From positions 1-29,868 of the forward strand of contig JBBKWQ010000029.1 in the NCBI GenBank assembly GCA_037969115.1: a stretch of DNA of 29,868 nt. Direction: 5' to 3'. A model generated the notes under the pieces. That model did no database searches. It was given only the letters and a program-made list of their open reading frames with translations, and was not told where the DNA came from. Source of the stretch: JBBKWQ01 sp037969115. Its GTDB lineage: Bacteria > Actinomycetota > Acidimicrobiia > Acidimicrobiales > Ilumatobacteraceae. This document shows positions 1-8,597 of this stretch, piece by piece. Made by a program: the position numbers and the translations under genes. The first letter of the stretch is position 1. The number at the start of each line of letters is the position of its first letter.

Positions 1-3000
1 GCCGAGGGTCGTGCCGATGGCGCGGAAGCGGTCGCCTCCCACGGGCGTCCGCAGGTTGTGGCGCCAGAACCACGTCGTCGGGCGGTGATCGTGGCACGAA
101 CCGTCCGCGGGCCCGGCGAACTCGGCCGGAACGTGATCGTCGGCGTCGACGACCCGGCACCGACCGACTGGTCGACATGCGAACGGGTCGTGATCGATCA
201 CCCTGCGCTGACCGACCCGGCTGCAACCGTCGCATTGCTCCGGTCGGCGGCGATCGAACGTCGATCGGTCGTGTTCGAGATTGCCTCGCCGTTCGACGAT
301 CCGCCTGCCGAGATCGACGACCGCGCCACGTACCGCGTCGGAGCGAAGCATCGGTTCCTGCTCGACGAGCTCCACCAACTCGTGTGGTCGAACTCGATCG
401 ACGCCCGCGATCCGGCCACCGCCAACTGGTGGCTCCTCGACGCGGCCGTCCAGCTCGGGGCCACGCCTTCGTCGGCGTCGTCCGAGCAGACCGAACCCGA
501 CATCACGCTGCCCGATGGTCGCGTGGCATGGCTCGATGGTGGCGCGCTCCATTTCCATGGAGAGGTCGGCGGCGGTCGGTCCGCGCCCGTGCTGTCGTGG
601 CTCGCAATCGAACACGGGGCGCTGAATCCACCTTCGACGAACGGGTCGAGCGCCGATCTCGCTCCCGATCAACTCGCCGCGGTGTGTCATCCGGGAGGTG
701 CCGCACGGATCATCGCCCCGGCGGGATCGGGCAAGACCAGGGTGCTCACCGAACGTGCCCGCCATCTCGTCGTCAACTGGCAGCTGCCGGCCGGTTCGGT
801 GAGTCTGGTCGCGTTCAACAAGCGAGCGCAGATCGAGATGCAGGAACGCACCGCCGATCTACCCGGATTGCAGGTTCGCACCCTGAACGCGATGGCGCTG
901 GCCATCGTGAACGGTTCAGCGCCCTTCGCGTCCCAGCCCCGCCGCTGGCGCACTCTCGACGAACCTGACGTGCGCCGCATCATCGGGAAACTCGTGAGCT
1001 TTCCGCGGCGACGCAACACCGACCCGGTTGCCCCGTGGATCGAGGCGTTGAGCCAGATCAGGCTGGGGCTGTTGTCGCCGAGTGTGGTCGAGGAGCAGTA
1101 CGACGGTGATGTCGACGGTCTCGCCGAAGTCTGGCCGCAGTACCGCGCTGCGCTCGACAGGGAGGGCGCCGTCGATTTCGACGATCAGGTCCACCGCGCC
1201 ATCGAGTTGCTGCTCACCGAACCCGACGCTCGCAGGGTGGCGCAGCGGGCGTGTCGGCTACTGCTCGTCGACGAGTTCCAAGACCTCACGCCGGCCCATC
1301 TCCTGCTCGTGCGACTGCTCACCGGCGCAACGGGTGCGGTGTTCGGCGTGGGCGACGACGATCAGACGATCTACGGGTACAACGGTGCCGATCCGGCGTG
1401 GCTCATCGAGTTCGCCGAACTGTTCCCGGGCAGTGGCGATCATCCGCTCGAGGTGAACTACCGGTGCCCGGCCGGCATCGTCGAAGCCGCCGACCGGCTG
1501 CTCCGCCACAACCGCTATCGGGTACCGAAGACGATCAGGTCCGCGGCAGCAGCTGTCGACGCCGGCGTTGCAGTTGCCGGATGGAGCGCCTCGACGTCGG
1601 ACGATCCCGTCGGGGCTTCGGTCGCGGCGGTGCGGTCGGCGATCGAGTCAGGAGCCGTGGGCAACCAGATCGCCGTGCTGACTCGCGTGAACGCGACGCT
1701 GGCTCCCGTCCAGGTGGCGCTGACCGACGTCGGAGTGCCGATCAGCAGCGGTGTCGGCGCCGAATTCCTGGAACGTACGGCTGTGCGCGCGGTCATGTCG
1801 TGGCTCCGACTCGCCACCGCCCGCAAACGGTTCTCGCCCGACGATCTGCGTGAGGCGATCCGGCGTCCGTCTCGCCCGTTGCATCCACGCATCGGTGACT
1901 GGGTCACCGAGCAAGACGACATCGATGGGCTTCGTCGACTGGCTGCCCGGCTCAACAAGGAGCGCGACACCCAGCGGGTGAACGAGTTCGCCGACGACAT
2001 CGCAATGCTGCGTTCGTTGGCCGGTGGCGGAGCGACGACGCGCCGGATGGTCGAGGTTCTGATCGACGACGTCGGACTGGGCGGCGCCGTCTCGACACTC
2101 GACGCGAATCGTCACGGGATGAATCGCGGCGCCCAAGGTGACGACCTCACAGCGGTTCTGCACCTTGCTCGTCTCCACGACGATCCGTCTGATTTCGAGC
2201 GATGGATTCGAGATTCACTGCTCACGCGACGAGACCCCGAGGGCGTCGTGATGGCCACGATCCATCGGGTCAAGGGACAGGAGTGGCCGCACGTCGTCGT
2301 GCATCTGGCCGACATCGATCAGTTCCCCCACCGACTCGCCGACGACGTCGAGGAGGAGCGCAGGCTTTTCCACGTGGCGATCACGCGTGCGAGCGAACAC
2401 GCCACGATCGTCAGCGGTGAGCAGCCGAGTACGTTCGTCGGCGAGCTGGTGACCGAACCACCCGAGCATCCGCCCGAAGCGCCGTCGCGTCGCCCGCCTC
2501 GGCCGACCGAGCCCGAGCGGTCGACTCGTCGTCGCCCGGGCGACGCTTCCGATCACCCGCTGCTCGATCGCACGGTCGTCATGGCCGTTCCGGGGCTCGT
2601 CCTCGTCGATCAGGGCACGGCCTGGACGGTGATCGACATCGAGCCTGAAGCGGTGGTGGCAGGCTCCGGTGGTGCTGTCCGGCGATTCCGCATCGGCGCC
2701 AAGGTCGAGACGGCGGGTCGGCAGCGCGGCGCGCTGGGCGGACGAAGCGGCGATGTGTCCGAGGCGACGGTGCGGGCGTATGACCTGCTCCGACAGTTCC
2801 GGGAGCAAGCTCGCAACGGCAAGCCGGCCTACACCGTGTTCGACGACAAGACGTTGGCGGCGACGGCCGCGGCACTTCCTGGCGACCTTTCCGCGCTGTC
2901 GAAGATCAAGGGTGTCGGACCGGCCAAACTCGAGTCGTTCGGCGACGCAGTTCTCGAGGTCATAGCGGCTGCGGCCGATCCGGACGACGATGATCTCGAC

Positions 3001-3063
3001 GATGTAGTCGACTCGACGAAATCTTCAAGTCCGGACCGGAAAGCGACGACACAAGGGTCATGA
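1..3063 (+). CDS. UvrD/PcrA-type superfamily 1 DNA helicase with C-terminal HRDC domain (5'-partial or start at GTG 58)
   Basis: ATP-dependent 3'-5' DNA translocase of superfamily 1A, expected to act in DNA repair. Numbering from GTG 58, Walker A (PAGSGKT) is at about 221-227, Walker B/DEFQD at about 405-409, GDDDQTIYGYNGAD at about 433-446, NYRCP at about 467, motif V region (TIHRVKGQEW) at about 735 and motif VI (LFHVAITRA) at about 770. An HRDC domain ends the protein at about 905-968 (SKIKGVGPAKLESFG). HRDC recalls mycobacterial UvrD2, but the CxxC...CxxC zinc motif of that protein is absent here. About 200 N-terminal residues before the helicase core match nothing I recognise. The frame has no stop back to base 1 and GTG 58 lacks a good Shine-Dalgarno, so the true start may lie left of the window. 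The stop is 19 bp before the hemolysin III-like gene. Confidence 0.9.
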   Translation, partial: AEGRADGAEAVASHGRPQVVAPEPRRRAVIVARTVRGPGELGRNVIVGVDDPAPTDWSTCERVVIDHPALTDPAATVALLRSAAIERRSVVFEIASPFDDPPAEIDDRATYRVGAKHRFLLDELHQLVWSNSIDARDPATANWWLLDAAVQLGATPSSASSEQTEPDITLPDGRVAWLDGGALHFHGEVGGGRSAPVLSWLAIEHGALNPPSTNGSSADLAPDQLAAVCHPGGAARIIAPAGSGKTRVLTERARHLVVNWQLPAGSVSLVAFNKRAQIEMQERTADLPGLQVRTLNAMALAIVNGSAPFASQPRRWRTLDEPDVRRIIGKLVSFPRRRNTDPVAPWIEALSQIRLGLLSPSVVEEQYDGDVDGLAEVWPQYRAALDREGAVDFDDQVHRAIELLLTEPDARRVAQRACRLLLVDEFQDLTPAHLLLVRLLTGATGAVFGVGDDDQTIYGYNGADPAWLIEFAELFPGSGDHPLEVNYRCPAGIVEAADRLLRHNRYRVPKTIRSAAAAVDAGVAVAGWSASTSDDPVGASVAAVRSAIESGAVGNQIAVLTRVNATLAPVQVALTDVGVPISSGVGAEFLERTAVRAVMSWLRLATARKRFSPDDLREAIRRPSRPLHPRIGDWVTEQDDIDGLRRLAARLNKERDTQRVNEFADDIAMLRSLAGGGATTRRMVEVLIDDVGLGGAVSTLDANRHGMNRGAQGDDLTAVLHLARLHDDPSDFERWIRDSLLTRRDPEGVVMATIHRVKGQEWPHVVVHLADIDQFPHRLADDVEEERRLFHVAITRASEHATIVSGEQPSTFVGELVTEPPEHPPEAPSRRPPRPTEPERSTRRRPGDASDHPLLDRTVVMAVPGLVLVDQGTAWTVIDIEPEAVVAGSGGAVRRFRIGAKVETAGRQRGALGGRSGDVSEATVRAYDLLRQFREQARNGKPAYTVFDDKTLAATAAALPGDLSALSKIKGVGPAKLESFGDAVLEVIAAAADPDDDDLDDVVDSTKSSSPDRKATTQGS

Positions 3064-3070
3064 AGCACGG

Positions 3071-3076
3071 TACGGT
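3071..3076 (+). promoter_or_regulatory. Putative -10 element of a leaderless promoter for the hemolysin III-like gene
   Basis: TACGGT fits the actinobacterial TANNNT -10 pattern and ends 6 nt before ATG 3083. Transcription would then start at or next to the start codon. No Shine-Dalgarno is present and no clear -35 was found. Inference from spacing only. Confidence 0.4.
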
Positions 3077-3082
3077 GCGCGC

Positions 3083-3736
3083 ATGACGAGCTCGGTGAGC
3101 TGCGAACTATCGGAACGCCCGATGATGCGCGGCCATTTACACGCGTGGGCGTTCTTTGCCGCGATCCCAGGTGGCGCGGTGCTCATTCTCATGGCCAACA
3201 CGGCTGCCGCCCGTGCTGCAGTGTCGATCTATATCGGCACCGTACTGCTCGGATTCGGCACGTCGGCTGCCTACCACCGGCTCGCGAAGACGCCGCGGGC
3301 CCGCGCGATCATGCAGCGGCTCGACCATTCGATGATCTACGTCCTGATCACGGGCACCTATGTCCCGATGTGCATCGTCGCATTTCCGAGGGCATGGGGT
3401 ATCTCCGTACTCGCTGCCGTCAGCGGCGGAGCGGCACTCGGCATCGTGCTGAAGATGACGGCGTTCGATCGAGCGCAGTGGCTCAGCTACGCGCTCTATC
3501 CGATTCTCGGCTGGGTGGCCGTCATTGCTCTTCCCGTCATGCTCGACACGTTGTCGCCCGTGGCGTTCGGCCTGGTTTTCGCCGGCGGGATCGCCTACAC
3601 CATCGGATTCCCGGTCTTGTTGTTCAAGCGTCCTGACCCGTGGCCCAACGTGTTCGGCTATCACGAGGTGTGGCACTCGTTCACCGTGGTTGCGGCGGTC
3701 CTACACTTCGGCGCCGTGGCGACGCTCATCCGTTAG
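3083..3736 (+). CDS. Hemolysin III / PAQR-family integral membrane protein
   Basis: A 217-aa polytopic protein of about seven membrane helices, the normal size for bacterial HlyIII/YqfA-type proteins. The family's metal-site residues are all visible: SAAYHR with H65, DHSMIY with D81-H82, and H194/H198 in the last helix (FGYHEVWHSF). Related PAQR proteins bind zinc with three histidines and some act as ceramidases. The haemolysin name comes from one Bacillus protein and should not be read as virulence. It follows the helicase gene by 19 bp but has its own -10-like hexamer. It converges on korB. Confidence 0.9.
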   Translation: MTSSVSCELSERPMMRGHLHAWAFFAAIPGGAVLILMANTAAARAAVSIYIGTVLLGFGTSAAYHRLAKTPRARAIMQRLDHSMIYVLITGTYVPMCIVAFPRAWGISVLAAVSGGAALGIVLKMTAFDRAQWLSYALYPILGWVAVIALPVMLDTLSPVAFGLVFAGGIAYTIGFPVLLFKRPDPWPNVFGYHEVWHSFTVVAAVLHFGAVATLIR

Positions 3737-3747
3737 CACCGACGCAG

Positions 3748-3768
3748 ACGACGTGCGCTGACCGTCGT
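3748..3768. terminator. Weak hairpin between convergent hemolysin III-like gene and korB
   Basis: ACGACG (3748-3753) and CGTCGT (3763-3768) form a 6-bp stem with a 9-nt loop in the 38-bp convergent gap. There is no T tract on either side. The position suits a bidirectional terminator, but the structure is small. Confidence 0.25.
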
Positions 3769-3774
3769 GTCGTT

Positions 3775-4800
3775 CTAGGTGACGGTCCAGGTTCCGTTCG
3801 AGCGCAGTAGGTCGGACAGGTTGCCGGGGCCGTTGCGGTCGGACGCGGCTGCCAGCTGCGATCCGACTGCGGCTGCGTACTCTGGTCGCTCGATCTGCCG
3901 GAATACACCGAATGGTGTGGGGGAGTGGTCATCGGTGTTCAACCTGGCGAGTGCGAAGGCGAGTGACGGGTACGGATGGTGCTGATCGTGCACCAAGATG
4001 TTCTCGATGCCCACATCGGCGACGTCGACGAGTTGCAGAAATCCGTTGGCACCCATGCTGACCCCGCGCTGCCCCTCGGCGCCGAACAGAATCGGTTTGT
4101 CGTGCTCGAGGTTGATCATCATCTCGTCGCGGACGCCGCGCTTGATGACGTCGCTGAACTGACCGTCGTTGAAGACGTTGCAGTTCTGGTAGATCTCGAC
4201 GAACGATGCGCCGCGGTGATCGTGAGCTGCCTTGAAGGTCTCCATCATGTGCTTGCGGTCGAGGTCGTGGGTGCGAGCGACGAAGCTCGCTTCGGCGCCG
4301 AGTGCCACCGAGAGTGGATTGAACGGTGGATCGATCGACCCGAACGGCGTCGACTTGGTGACCTTCCCGACTTCGGACGTCGGTGAATATTGGCCCTTCG
4401 TCAACCCGTAGATGCGGTTGTTGAACAGCAGGATCGTGAGGTTGACGTTGCGGCGCAACGCATGGATCAGGTGGTTGCCGCCGATCGACAGCCCATCGCC
4501 GTCACCGGTGATGACCCAGACGTCGAGATCGGGCCGGGCGACGGCCACACCGGTTGCGATCGCGGGAGCGCGCCCGTGGATGGAGTGCATTCCGTAGGTG
4601 TTCATGTAATACGGGAACCGGCTGGAGCAGCCGATTCCGGAGATGAACACGGTGTTCTCCGGTGCCACGCCGATGTCGGGCATCAGCTGCTGCACGGCCT
4701 GGAGGATGCCGTAATCGCCGCAACCGGGGCACCACCGCACCTCCTGGTCGCTGGTCCAGTCCTTCTTCGTGGTGATCGAGATCGTGGTGGTGTCGCTCAT
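3775..4800 (-). CDS. korB: 2-oxoacid:ferredoxin oxidoreductase, beta subunit
   Basis: TPP-binding beta subunit (341 aa) of a cytoplasmic 2-oxoacid:ferredoxin oxidoreductase, which decarboxylates a 2-oxoacid (probably 2-oxoglutarate) to the acyl-CoA and reduces ferredoxin. WCPGCGDYG (23-31) and GIGCSSRF (55-62) carry Cys24, Cys27 and Cys58; with the cysteine of QNCNVFND (about 204) they make up the usual [4Fe-4S] ligand set. GDGDGLSIGGNH (99-110) followed by NN (127-128) is the TPP/Mg motif. The ATG was chosen because it overlaps the korA stop as ATGA, implying translational coupling; the longer open frame upstream is a shadow of korA. Substrate choice within the family is inferred from similarity to mycobacterial KorB. 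Confidence 0.93.
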   Translation of the reverse strand: MSDTTTISITTKKDWTSDQEVRWCPGCGDYGILQAVQQLMPDIGVAPENTVFISGIGCSSRFPYYMNTYGMHSIHGRAPAIATGVAVARPDLDVWVITGDGDGLSIGGNHLIHALRRNVNLTILLFNNRIYGLTKGQYSPTSEVGKVTKSTPFGSIDPPFNPLSVALGAEASFVARTHDLDRKHMMETFKAAHDHRGASFVEIYQNCNVFNDGQFSDVIKRGVRDEMMINLEHDKPILFGAEGQRGVSMGANGFLQLVDVADVGIENILVHDQHHPYPSLAFALARLNTDDHSPTPFGVFRQIERPEYAAAVGSQLAAASDRNGPGNLSDLLRSNGTWTVT

Positions 4801-6674
4801 GACTGGCGGGCCTCCTCGATGGCAGCTTCGATTTCTCGGGCGGTGAAGGGCAGGCCTTCGACCTTGCTGAGTGGTTGGGCGTCGACGAGGTACTTGCCCC
4901 TGACGAGTTGGCAGAGCTGGCCCGAGTTGAGCTCGGGTACGAGGATTCGTTCGAACCGCCGGAGCTTGTCGCCGAGGTCGTTCGGGAGCGGGCTCAGATG
5001 GGTGAGGTGGATCCAGGCAAGTTTGTGTCCGGCGCGACGTTGTCGCTGAACGGCGGCGTCGAGCGCGGCCCAGGTCGAGCCCCAACCGAGTAGGCACATC
5101 TCTGCATCGACATCGCCGTGAATCTCGAGTTCGGGATAGTCGTCGGCGATTCGGGCGATCTTGGCTGCCCTCAGGGCACCCATCAGTGCGTGATTCTCGG
5201 GCGTGTAGTTGACGTTGCCCGTGCCGTCTTCCTTCTCGAGGCCTCCCACACGGTGCATCAGATGCGGCGTGCCCGGGATGGCCCACGGCCGAGCGAACGT
5301 GTCGTCATCGCGGAGGTACGGCCAGTACTCGGGGTTGCCGTCGGCGTCGACGTGGTTCGGCTCGGTCGCGAACGGCACCGAGATGTCGGGCAGGCTGTCG
5401 ACATCGGGCAGCAGCCACGGCTCGGATCCGTTGGCGAGGTAACCGTCGGACAGCAGGATCACCGGGGTGCGGTACTTCAGCGCGATTCGGGCCGCTTCGA
5501 TGGCCGCATGGAAGCAGTTGATCGGGCTGTAGCTCGCCACCACGGGCATCGGCGCCTCACCGTGACGGCCGTACAGCGCGATGTTCAGATCGGCTGCTTC
5601 GGTTTTCGTCGGCAGGCCGGTGGACGGGCCGCCCCGCTGGATGTCGATGATGAGCAGCGGCAACTCGATGGAGATGGCGAGAGAAATCGTCTCGCTCTTG
5701 AGTGCCAGGCCGGGGCCGCTCGTGGTGGTGACGCCGAGGTGGCCAGAGAATGCTGCACCGAGGGCCATGCCGACGGCGGCGATCTCGTCTTCGGCCTGAA
5801 CGGTGCGAATGCCGAAGTGCTTGTGCTTCGACAGTTCGTGCAAGATGTCGCTCGCCGGCGTGATCGGGTACGAGCCGAGCGTGATGGGCAGCTTGGCGAG
5901 CTGACCAGCGGCAACCAGACCCCATGCCAGCGCCGTGTTGCCGGTGATGCTCGTGTACTCGCCGGCGGGCAGCTTGGCGGGGCGCACTTCGTAGCGGTGA
6001 CCGACCTGCTCGGTGGTCTCGCCGAAGTGGTACCCGGCCTGGAACGCCGCCTTGTTGGCGGCCACGACCATGTCGTTCTTGCCGAACTTTTCCTCGATCC
6101 AGCGGACCGTCGGTTCGAGCGGCCGGGTGTACATGAACGAGACCAACCCGAGCGCGAAGAAGTTCTTCGACCGCTCGGCGTCGCGCGGCTTCACGCCGAG
6201 TTCTGCGCAGGCTTCTTTGGTGATCGACGTCATCGGTACCTTGATGACTCGATAGTTGGCCACGGTGCCGTCGTCGAGGGGATTGGCGGTGTAGCCGGCC
6301 TTCTCGAGATTGCGTTCCTCGAACGCGTCCTCGTTGACGATCAGCGTGCCGCCCTGTTCGAGGCGGCCCAGATCGGCCATCAGAGCGGCGGGGTTCATGG
6401 CGACGAGGACGTTGGGTTCGTCGCCGGGTGTGGTGATCTCGTGGTCGGAGATGTGGACCTGAAAGCTCGACACCCCGTTGACGGTTCCGGCCGGGGCGCG
6501 AATTTCGGCGGGGTAGTCGGGCAGCGTCGAGAGATCGTTGCCGAACGACGCACTCACCGAGGTGAAACGGTCTCCCGTGAGTTGCATCCCGTCGCCGGAG
6601 TCACCGGCGAAGCGAACGACCAATCTGTCGAGTACCTCGCTGTCGGTGTCCGCAGGGTTCGCCGTGTCGGTCAT
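4797..6674 (-). CDS. korA: 2-oxoacid:ferredoxin oxidoreductase, fused gamma-alpha subunit
   Basis: A 625-aa partner of KorB. The N-terminal about 200 residues are the gamma-type domain (RFAGDSGDGMQLTGDRF near residue 20). The alpha-type pyrimidine-binding domain follows (SYPITPASDILHEL, AEDEIAAVGMALGAAFSG, TTTSGPGLALKSE, RGGPSTGLPTKTE) and then the C-terminal region. This gamma-alpha fusion plus a separate beta is the two-subunit KorAB arrangement of actinobacteria; no ferredoxin-like delta gene lies nearby. ATG 6674 was preferred over an upstream in-frame GTG at 6728 because GGAAGGGA sits about 8 nt before it and GTG 6728 falls inside the likely -10. First gene of a korA-korB operon. Confidence 0.93.
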   Translation of the reverse strand: MTDTANPADTDSEVLDRLVVRFAGDSGDGMQLTGDRFTSVSASFGNDLSTLPDYPAEIRAPAGTVNGVSSFQVHISDHEITTPGDEPNVLVAMNPAALMADLGRLEQGGTLIVNEDAFEERNLEKAGYTANPLDDGTVANYRVIKVPMTSITKEACAELGVKPRDAERSKNFFALGLVSFMYTRPLEPTVRWIEEKFGKNDMVVAANKAAFQAGYHFGETTEQVGHRYEVRPAKLPAGEYTSITGNTALAWGLVAAGQLAKLPITLGSYPITPASDILHELSKHKHFGIRTVQAEDEIAAVGMALGAAFSGHLGVTTTSGPGLALKSETISLAISIELPLLIIDIQRGGPSTGLPTKTEAADLNIALYGRHGEAPMPVVASYSPINCFHAAIEAARIALKYRTPVILLSDGYLANGSEPWLLPDVDSLPDISVPFATEPNHVDADGNPEYWPYLRDDDTFARPWAIPGTPHLMHRVGGLEKEDGTGNVNYTPENHALMGALRAAKIARIADDYPELEIHGDVDAEMCLLGWGSTWAALDAAVQRQRRAGHKLAWIHLTHLSPLPNDLGDKLRRFERILVPELNSGQLCQLVRGKYLVDAQPLSKVEGLPFTAREIEAAIEEARQS

Positions 6675-6723
6675 CACACATTCCCTTCCGTCCCGGCCAC
6701 GTTGCCGAGATGATCTGACATCG

Positions 6724-6729
6724 ACCATA
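6724..6729 (-). promoter_or_regulatory. Putative -10 element upstream of korAB
   Basis: On the minus strand TATGGT precedes korA's ATG by about 50 nt and would give a leader of roughly 40 nt containing the GGAAGGGA ribosome-binding site. No convincing -35 was found at 16-18 bp. Confidence 0.3.
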
Positions 6730-6785
6730 GTCCTCGTGACTTGAATTCGGACGGAGCAACACCCGGATCTCGGCTCGAATCTTCA

Positions 6786-8546
6786 TCACTTGGCATGCGA
6801 CCAGCGTGCGATGACACTGACATCGGCGACGAAGCGCACTCCGGGTTCGGGTGACCACCGGAAAGCCGTCTCCTGGAGGCAATGGTGGACCAGCTGGCGC
6901 ACCGCCTCGCCGTGTTCCACCGGTGCGTCGACGAGTAACTCGTCGTGAAGACAGAGCACGACGTGTGCGTCGAGCGCTGCGCCGCGGGCTCGGACCGTCA
7001 CGGCCCACACCTTGAAGAACTCGGCTGCGGCGCCTTGGATCATCGCGTTGCGTGCATACCGCCCACGCGAGGCTGCCACGCGACGTTCCTGATCCGGGTC
7101 CGTGTCGGGGTCGGGCCGGCTCCACAATCGGACGAGCCGTCCCCCGACGGTGCGAAGGTCTCGTCCGGCGCGGCCGGCCTCGGCGGCGTCGTTCAAGAAC
7201 TTCATGGCGACCGGGTACGCCGACTCCAGACCGCGCAGAGCATTCGCCGACTCGCCGGTGGTGCCGCCGTACATTGCGCCCAATACCGCCACCTTGGCGA
7301 TCGACCGATCGACGCCGAGTCGCGCGGCAACCGGAGCGTAGAGGTCGTCGTCCTCGGTCGCGAGGATGAAGGCGTGGTCGCCCGACACGGCCGCGAGGAC
7401 TCGCGGCTCGATCTGCCCGAGGTCGGCGCGGACGAAGACTCGGCCCGATTCCGCGGCGACGGCGTCTCGCATGTCGGCGGGGAGGTTGTGGAGTCCGGCC
7501 GAGGCCGTCATTCGGCCGGCCGCCCCGTCAGATGCCGACCAGTCGCCCCGGAGGCGACCGTTCGACACGTGCTCGTCGAGCCACCGATACCCGAAGGTCG
7601 TCGAAATCCGTTCGGCCTTCCTCCACGTCAGCAGGGCGTCGACGAGCGGGATCGATTCGCGGAATGGTTCGAGACGCCACGCCCGTGTGTCGGGCACGTC
7701 GACGGCGACCCTTCGCAGCATCGCCTTCACGTGCGCGGGGTTGCGGAGGTCGATTCCTTCGGCGTGGGTGAGATGGGAGAGCACAGCGGCGTCGCGGCGA
7801 TCTCGCGATCGTTGCTCGTCTTGCTCGTTGTGTTGACGTGGTCCGACGAACGAGCCGATGATCTCCTCGGCTCGCGCCACGTCGATGGGCAAGCCGGCCG
7901 CACCCATCTCACAACAGAGCAGCTCTGCCGCAGATTCCGAGTGTGCCGATGCGTGAGCGCGCCGTGCATCGAGGCGTGGTCCCGACATCGAGTCGAGCCG
8001 TTCCGCCTGGAGCTCGCGAGCGTTCCAGGCGAGTGCCGCCCACTCGACACACCGATCACCGGAATCGCGCCAGGCTCCATCGACCCATTCGGGTCGCAGG
8101 TGGCCGTCGGGTTGCACGGGAACGTCGGGGTCGCCGACGTCGATCGGGTCGGACAGGAGATCGAGTTGTCCCACACTCGGGAGCCGATCGATGGGCAAGC
8201 CGTGGAGCTCCGCCCAGATGATCGCCGGGTCGGCCTGCCAGCGTCCGTAGATGAGTCGATGGACGGCGGCGAGATCCCAGCACTTGGCGACGCGAATACC
8301 GTGCGCATCGAGCCAACTCGGCGTGGCGGCCGACCACCAGACCCACCGGGGCGTGAGCGCGGCTTCCGCCTCGCGAACCACGTCGACCGCGTCGGGTCCG
8401 TCGACGACGATGCGATCCGCCTCGACCACGATCGCGATGCCGCCGTCATGGACCGCAATGGCCACGAGCCCGCCCTGGACCACACCGCAGCGGCGAAGCT
8501 GCTCGACCAGCGCATCGCCACTGCGTGCAGATGTCGGCGGGCTCAC
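6786..8546 (-). CDS. Family A DNA polymerase with degenerate 3'-5' exonuclease domain
   Basis: A second, short Pol I-type polymerase of the kind annotated in actinobacteria as bifunctional 3'-5' exonuclease/DNA polymerase. The palm and fingers motifs are present: motif A RADLGQIEPRVLAA (usual DxSQIExR with S to G), O-helix RSIAKVAVLGAMYGG, and motif C LHDELLVDAP. The N-terminal exonuclease fold keeps only its outline (CWDLAAVHRLIYG; EWAALAWNARELQ): the DxE and YxxxD metal ligands are missing, and there is no 5' nuclease domain. The O-helix position equivalent to E. coli Phe762 is Leu. The frame extends to TTG 8588, but GTG 8546 is favoured because a CAAGAT -10-like hexamer ends 6 nt before it and it leaves room for the divergent ligase promoter (586 aa). 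Probably repair or gap-filling synthesis. Confidence 0.87.
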   Translation of the reverse strand: MSPPTSARSGDALVEQLRRCGVVQGGLVAIAVHDGGIAIVVEADRIVVDGPDAVDVVREAEAALTPRWVWWSAATPSWLDAHGIRVAKCWDLAAVHRLIYGRWQADPAIIWAELHGLPIDRLPSVGQLDLLSDPIDVGDPDVPVQPDGHLRPEWVDGAWRDSGDRCVEWAALAWNARELQAERLDSMSGPRLDARRAHASAHSESAAELLCCEMGAAGLPIDVARAEEIIGSFVGPRQHNEQDEQRSRDRRDAAVLSHLTHAEGIDLRNPAHVKAMLRRVAVDVPDTRAWRLEPFRESIPLVDALLTWRKAERISTTFGYRWLDEHVSNGRLRGDWSASDGAAGRMTASAGLHNLPADMRDAVAAESGRVFVRADLGQIEPRVLAAVSGDHAFILATEDDDLYAPVAARLGVDRSIAKVAVLGAMYGGTTGESANALRGLESAYPVAMKFLNDAAEAGRAGRDLRTVGGRLVRLWSRPDPDTDPDQERRVAASRGRYARNAMIQGAAAEFFKVWAVTVRARGAALDAHVVLCLHDELLVDAPVEHGEAVRQLVHHCLQETAFRWSPEPGVRFVADVSVIARWSHAK

Positions 8547-8552
8547 CGTTGC

Positions 8553-8558
8553 ATCTTG
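8553..8558 (-). promoter_or_regulatory. Putative -10 element of leaderless polymerase promoter
   Basis: Minus-strand CAAGAT ends 6 nt before GTG 8546. The same hexamer at the same distance precedes the divergent ligase, which supports both start choices. No -35 match was found for this side. Confidence 0.35.
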
Positions 8559-8562
8559 CCGG

Positions 8563-8591
8563 ATGACACGCCCCGATCCGCGAGACAAGAT
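8563..8591 (+). promoter_or_regulatory. Putative promoter of the ATP-dependent ligase gene
   Basis: ATGACA (8563-8568, one mismatch to TTGACA) and CAAGAT (8586-8591) are 17 bp apart. The -10 ends 6 nt before ATG 8598, predicting a leaderless or nearly leaderless transcript. The element lies between the divergent polymerase and ligase starts. Confidence 0.5.
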
Positions 8592-8597
8592 GTGTCG

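Noticed and set aside
3083..3736. Reading the hemolysin III-like gene as a toxin
   Set aside because: HlyIII/PAQR proteins are widespread non-toxin membrane proteins; nothing nearby suggests secretion or virulence.
4801..5286. In-frame upstream extension of korB
   Set aside because: It overlaps korA on the same strand in another frame; the ATGA overlap and KorB family length support ATG 4800.
5118..6713. 531-codon open frame antisense to korA
   Set aside because: The opposite strand carries a full KorA with all motifs. Long antisense frames arise easily in GC-rich genes, and the translation shows no motif.
6945..8597. In-frame upstream extension of the ligase
   Set aside because: LigB-family length fits ATG 8598, a promoter lies just before it, and the extension is antisense to the polymerase.
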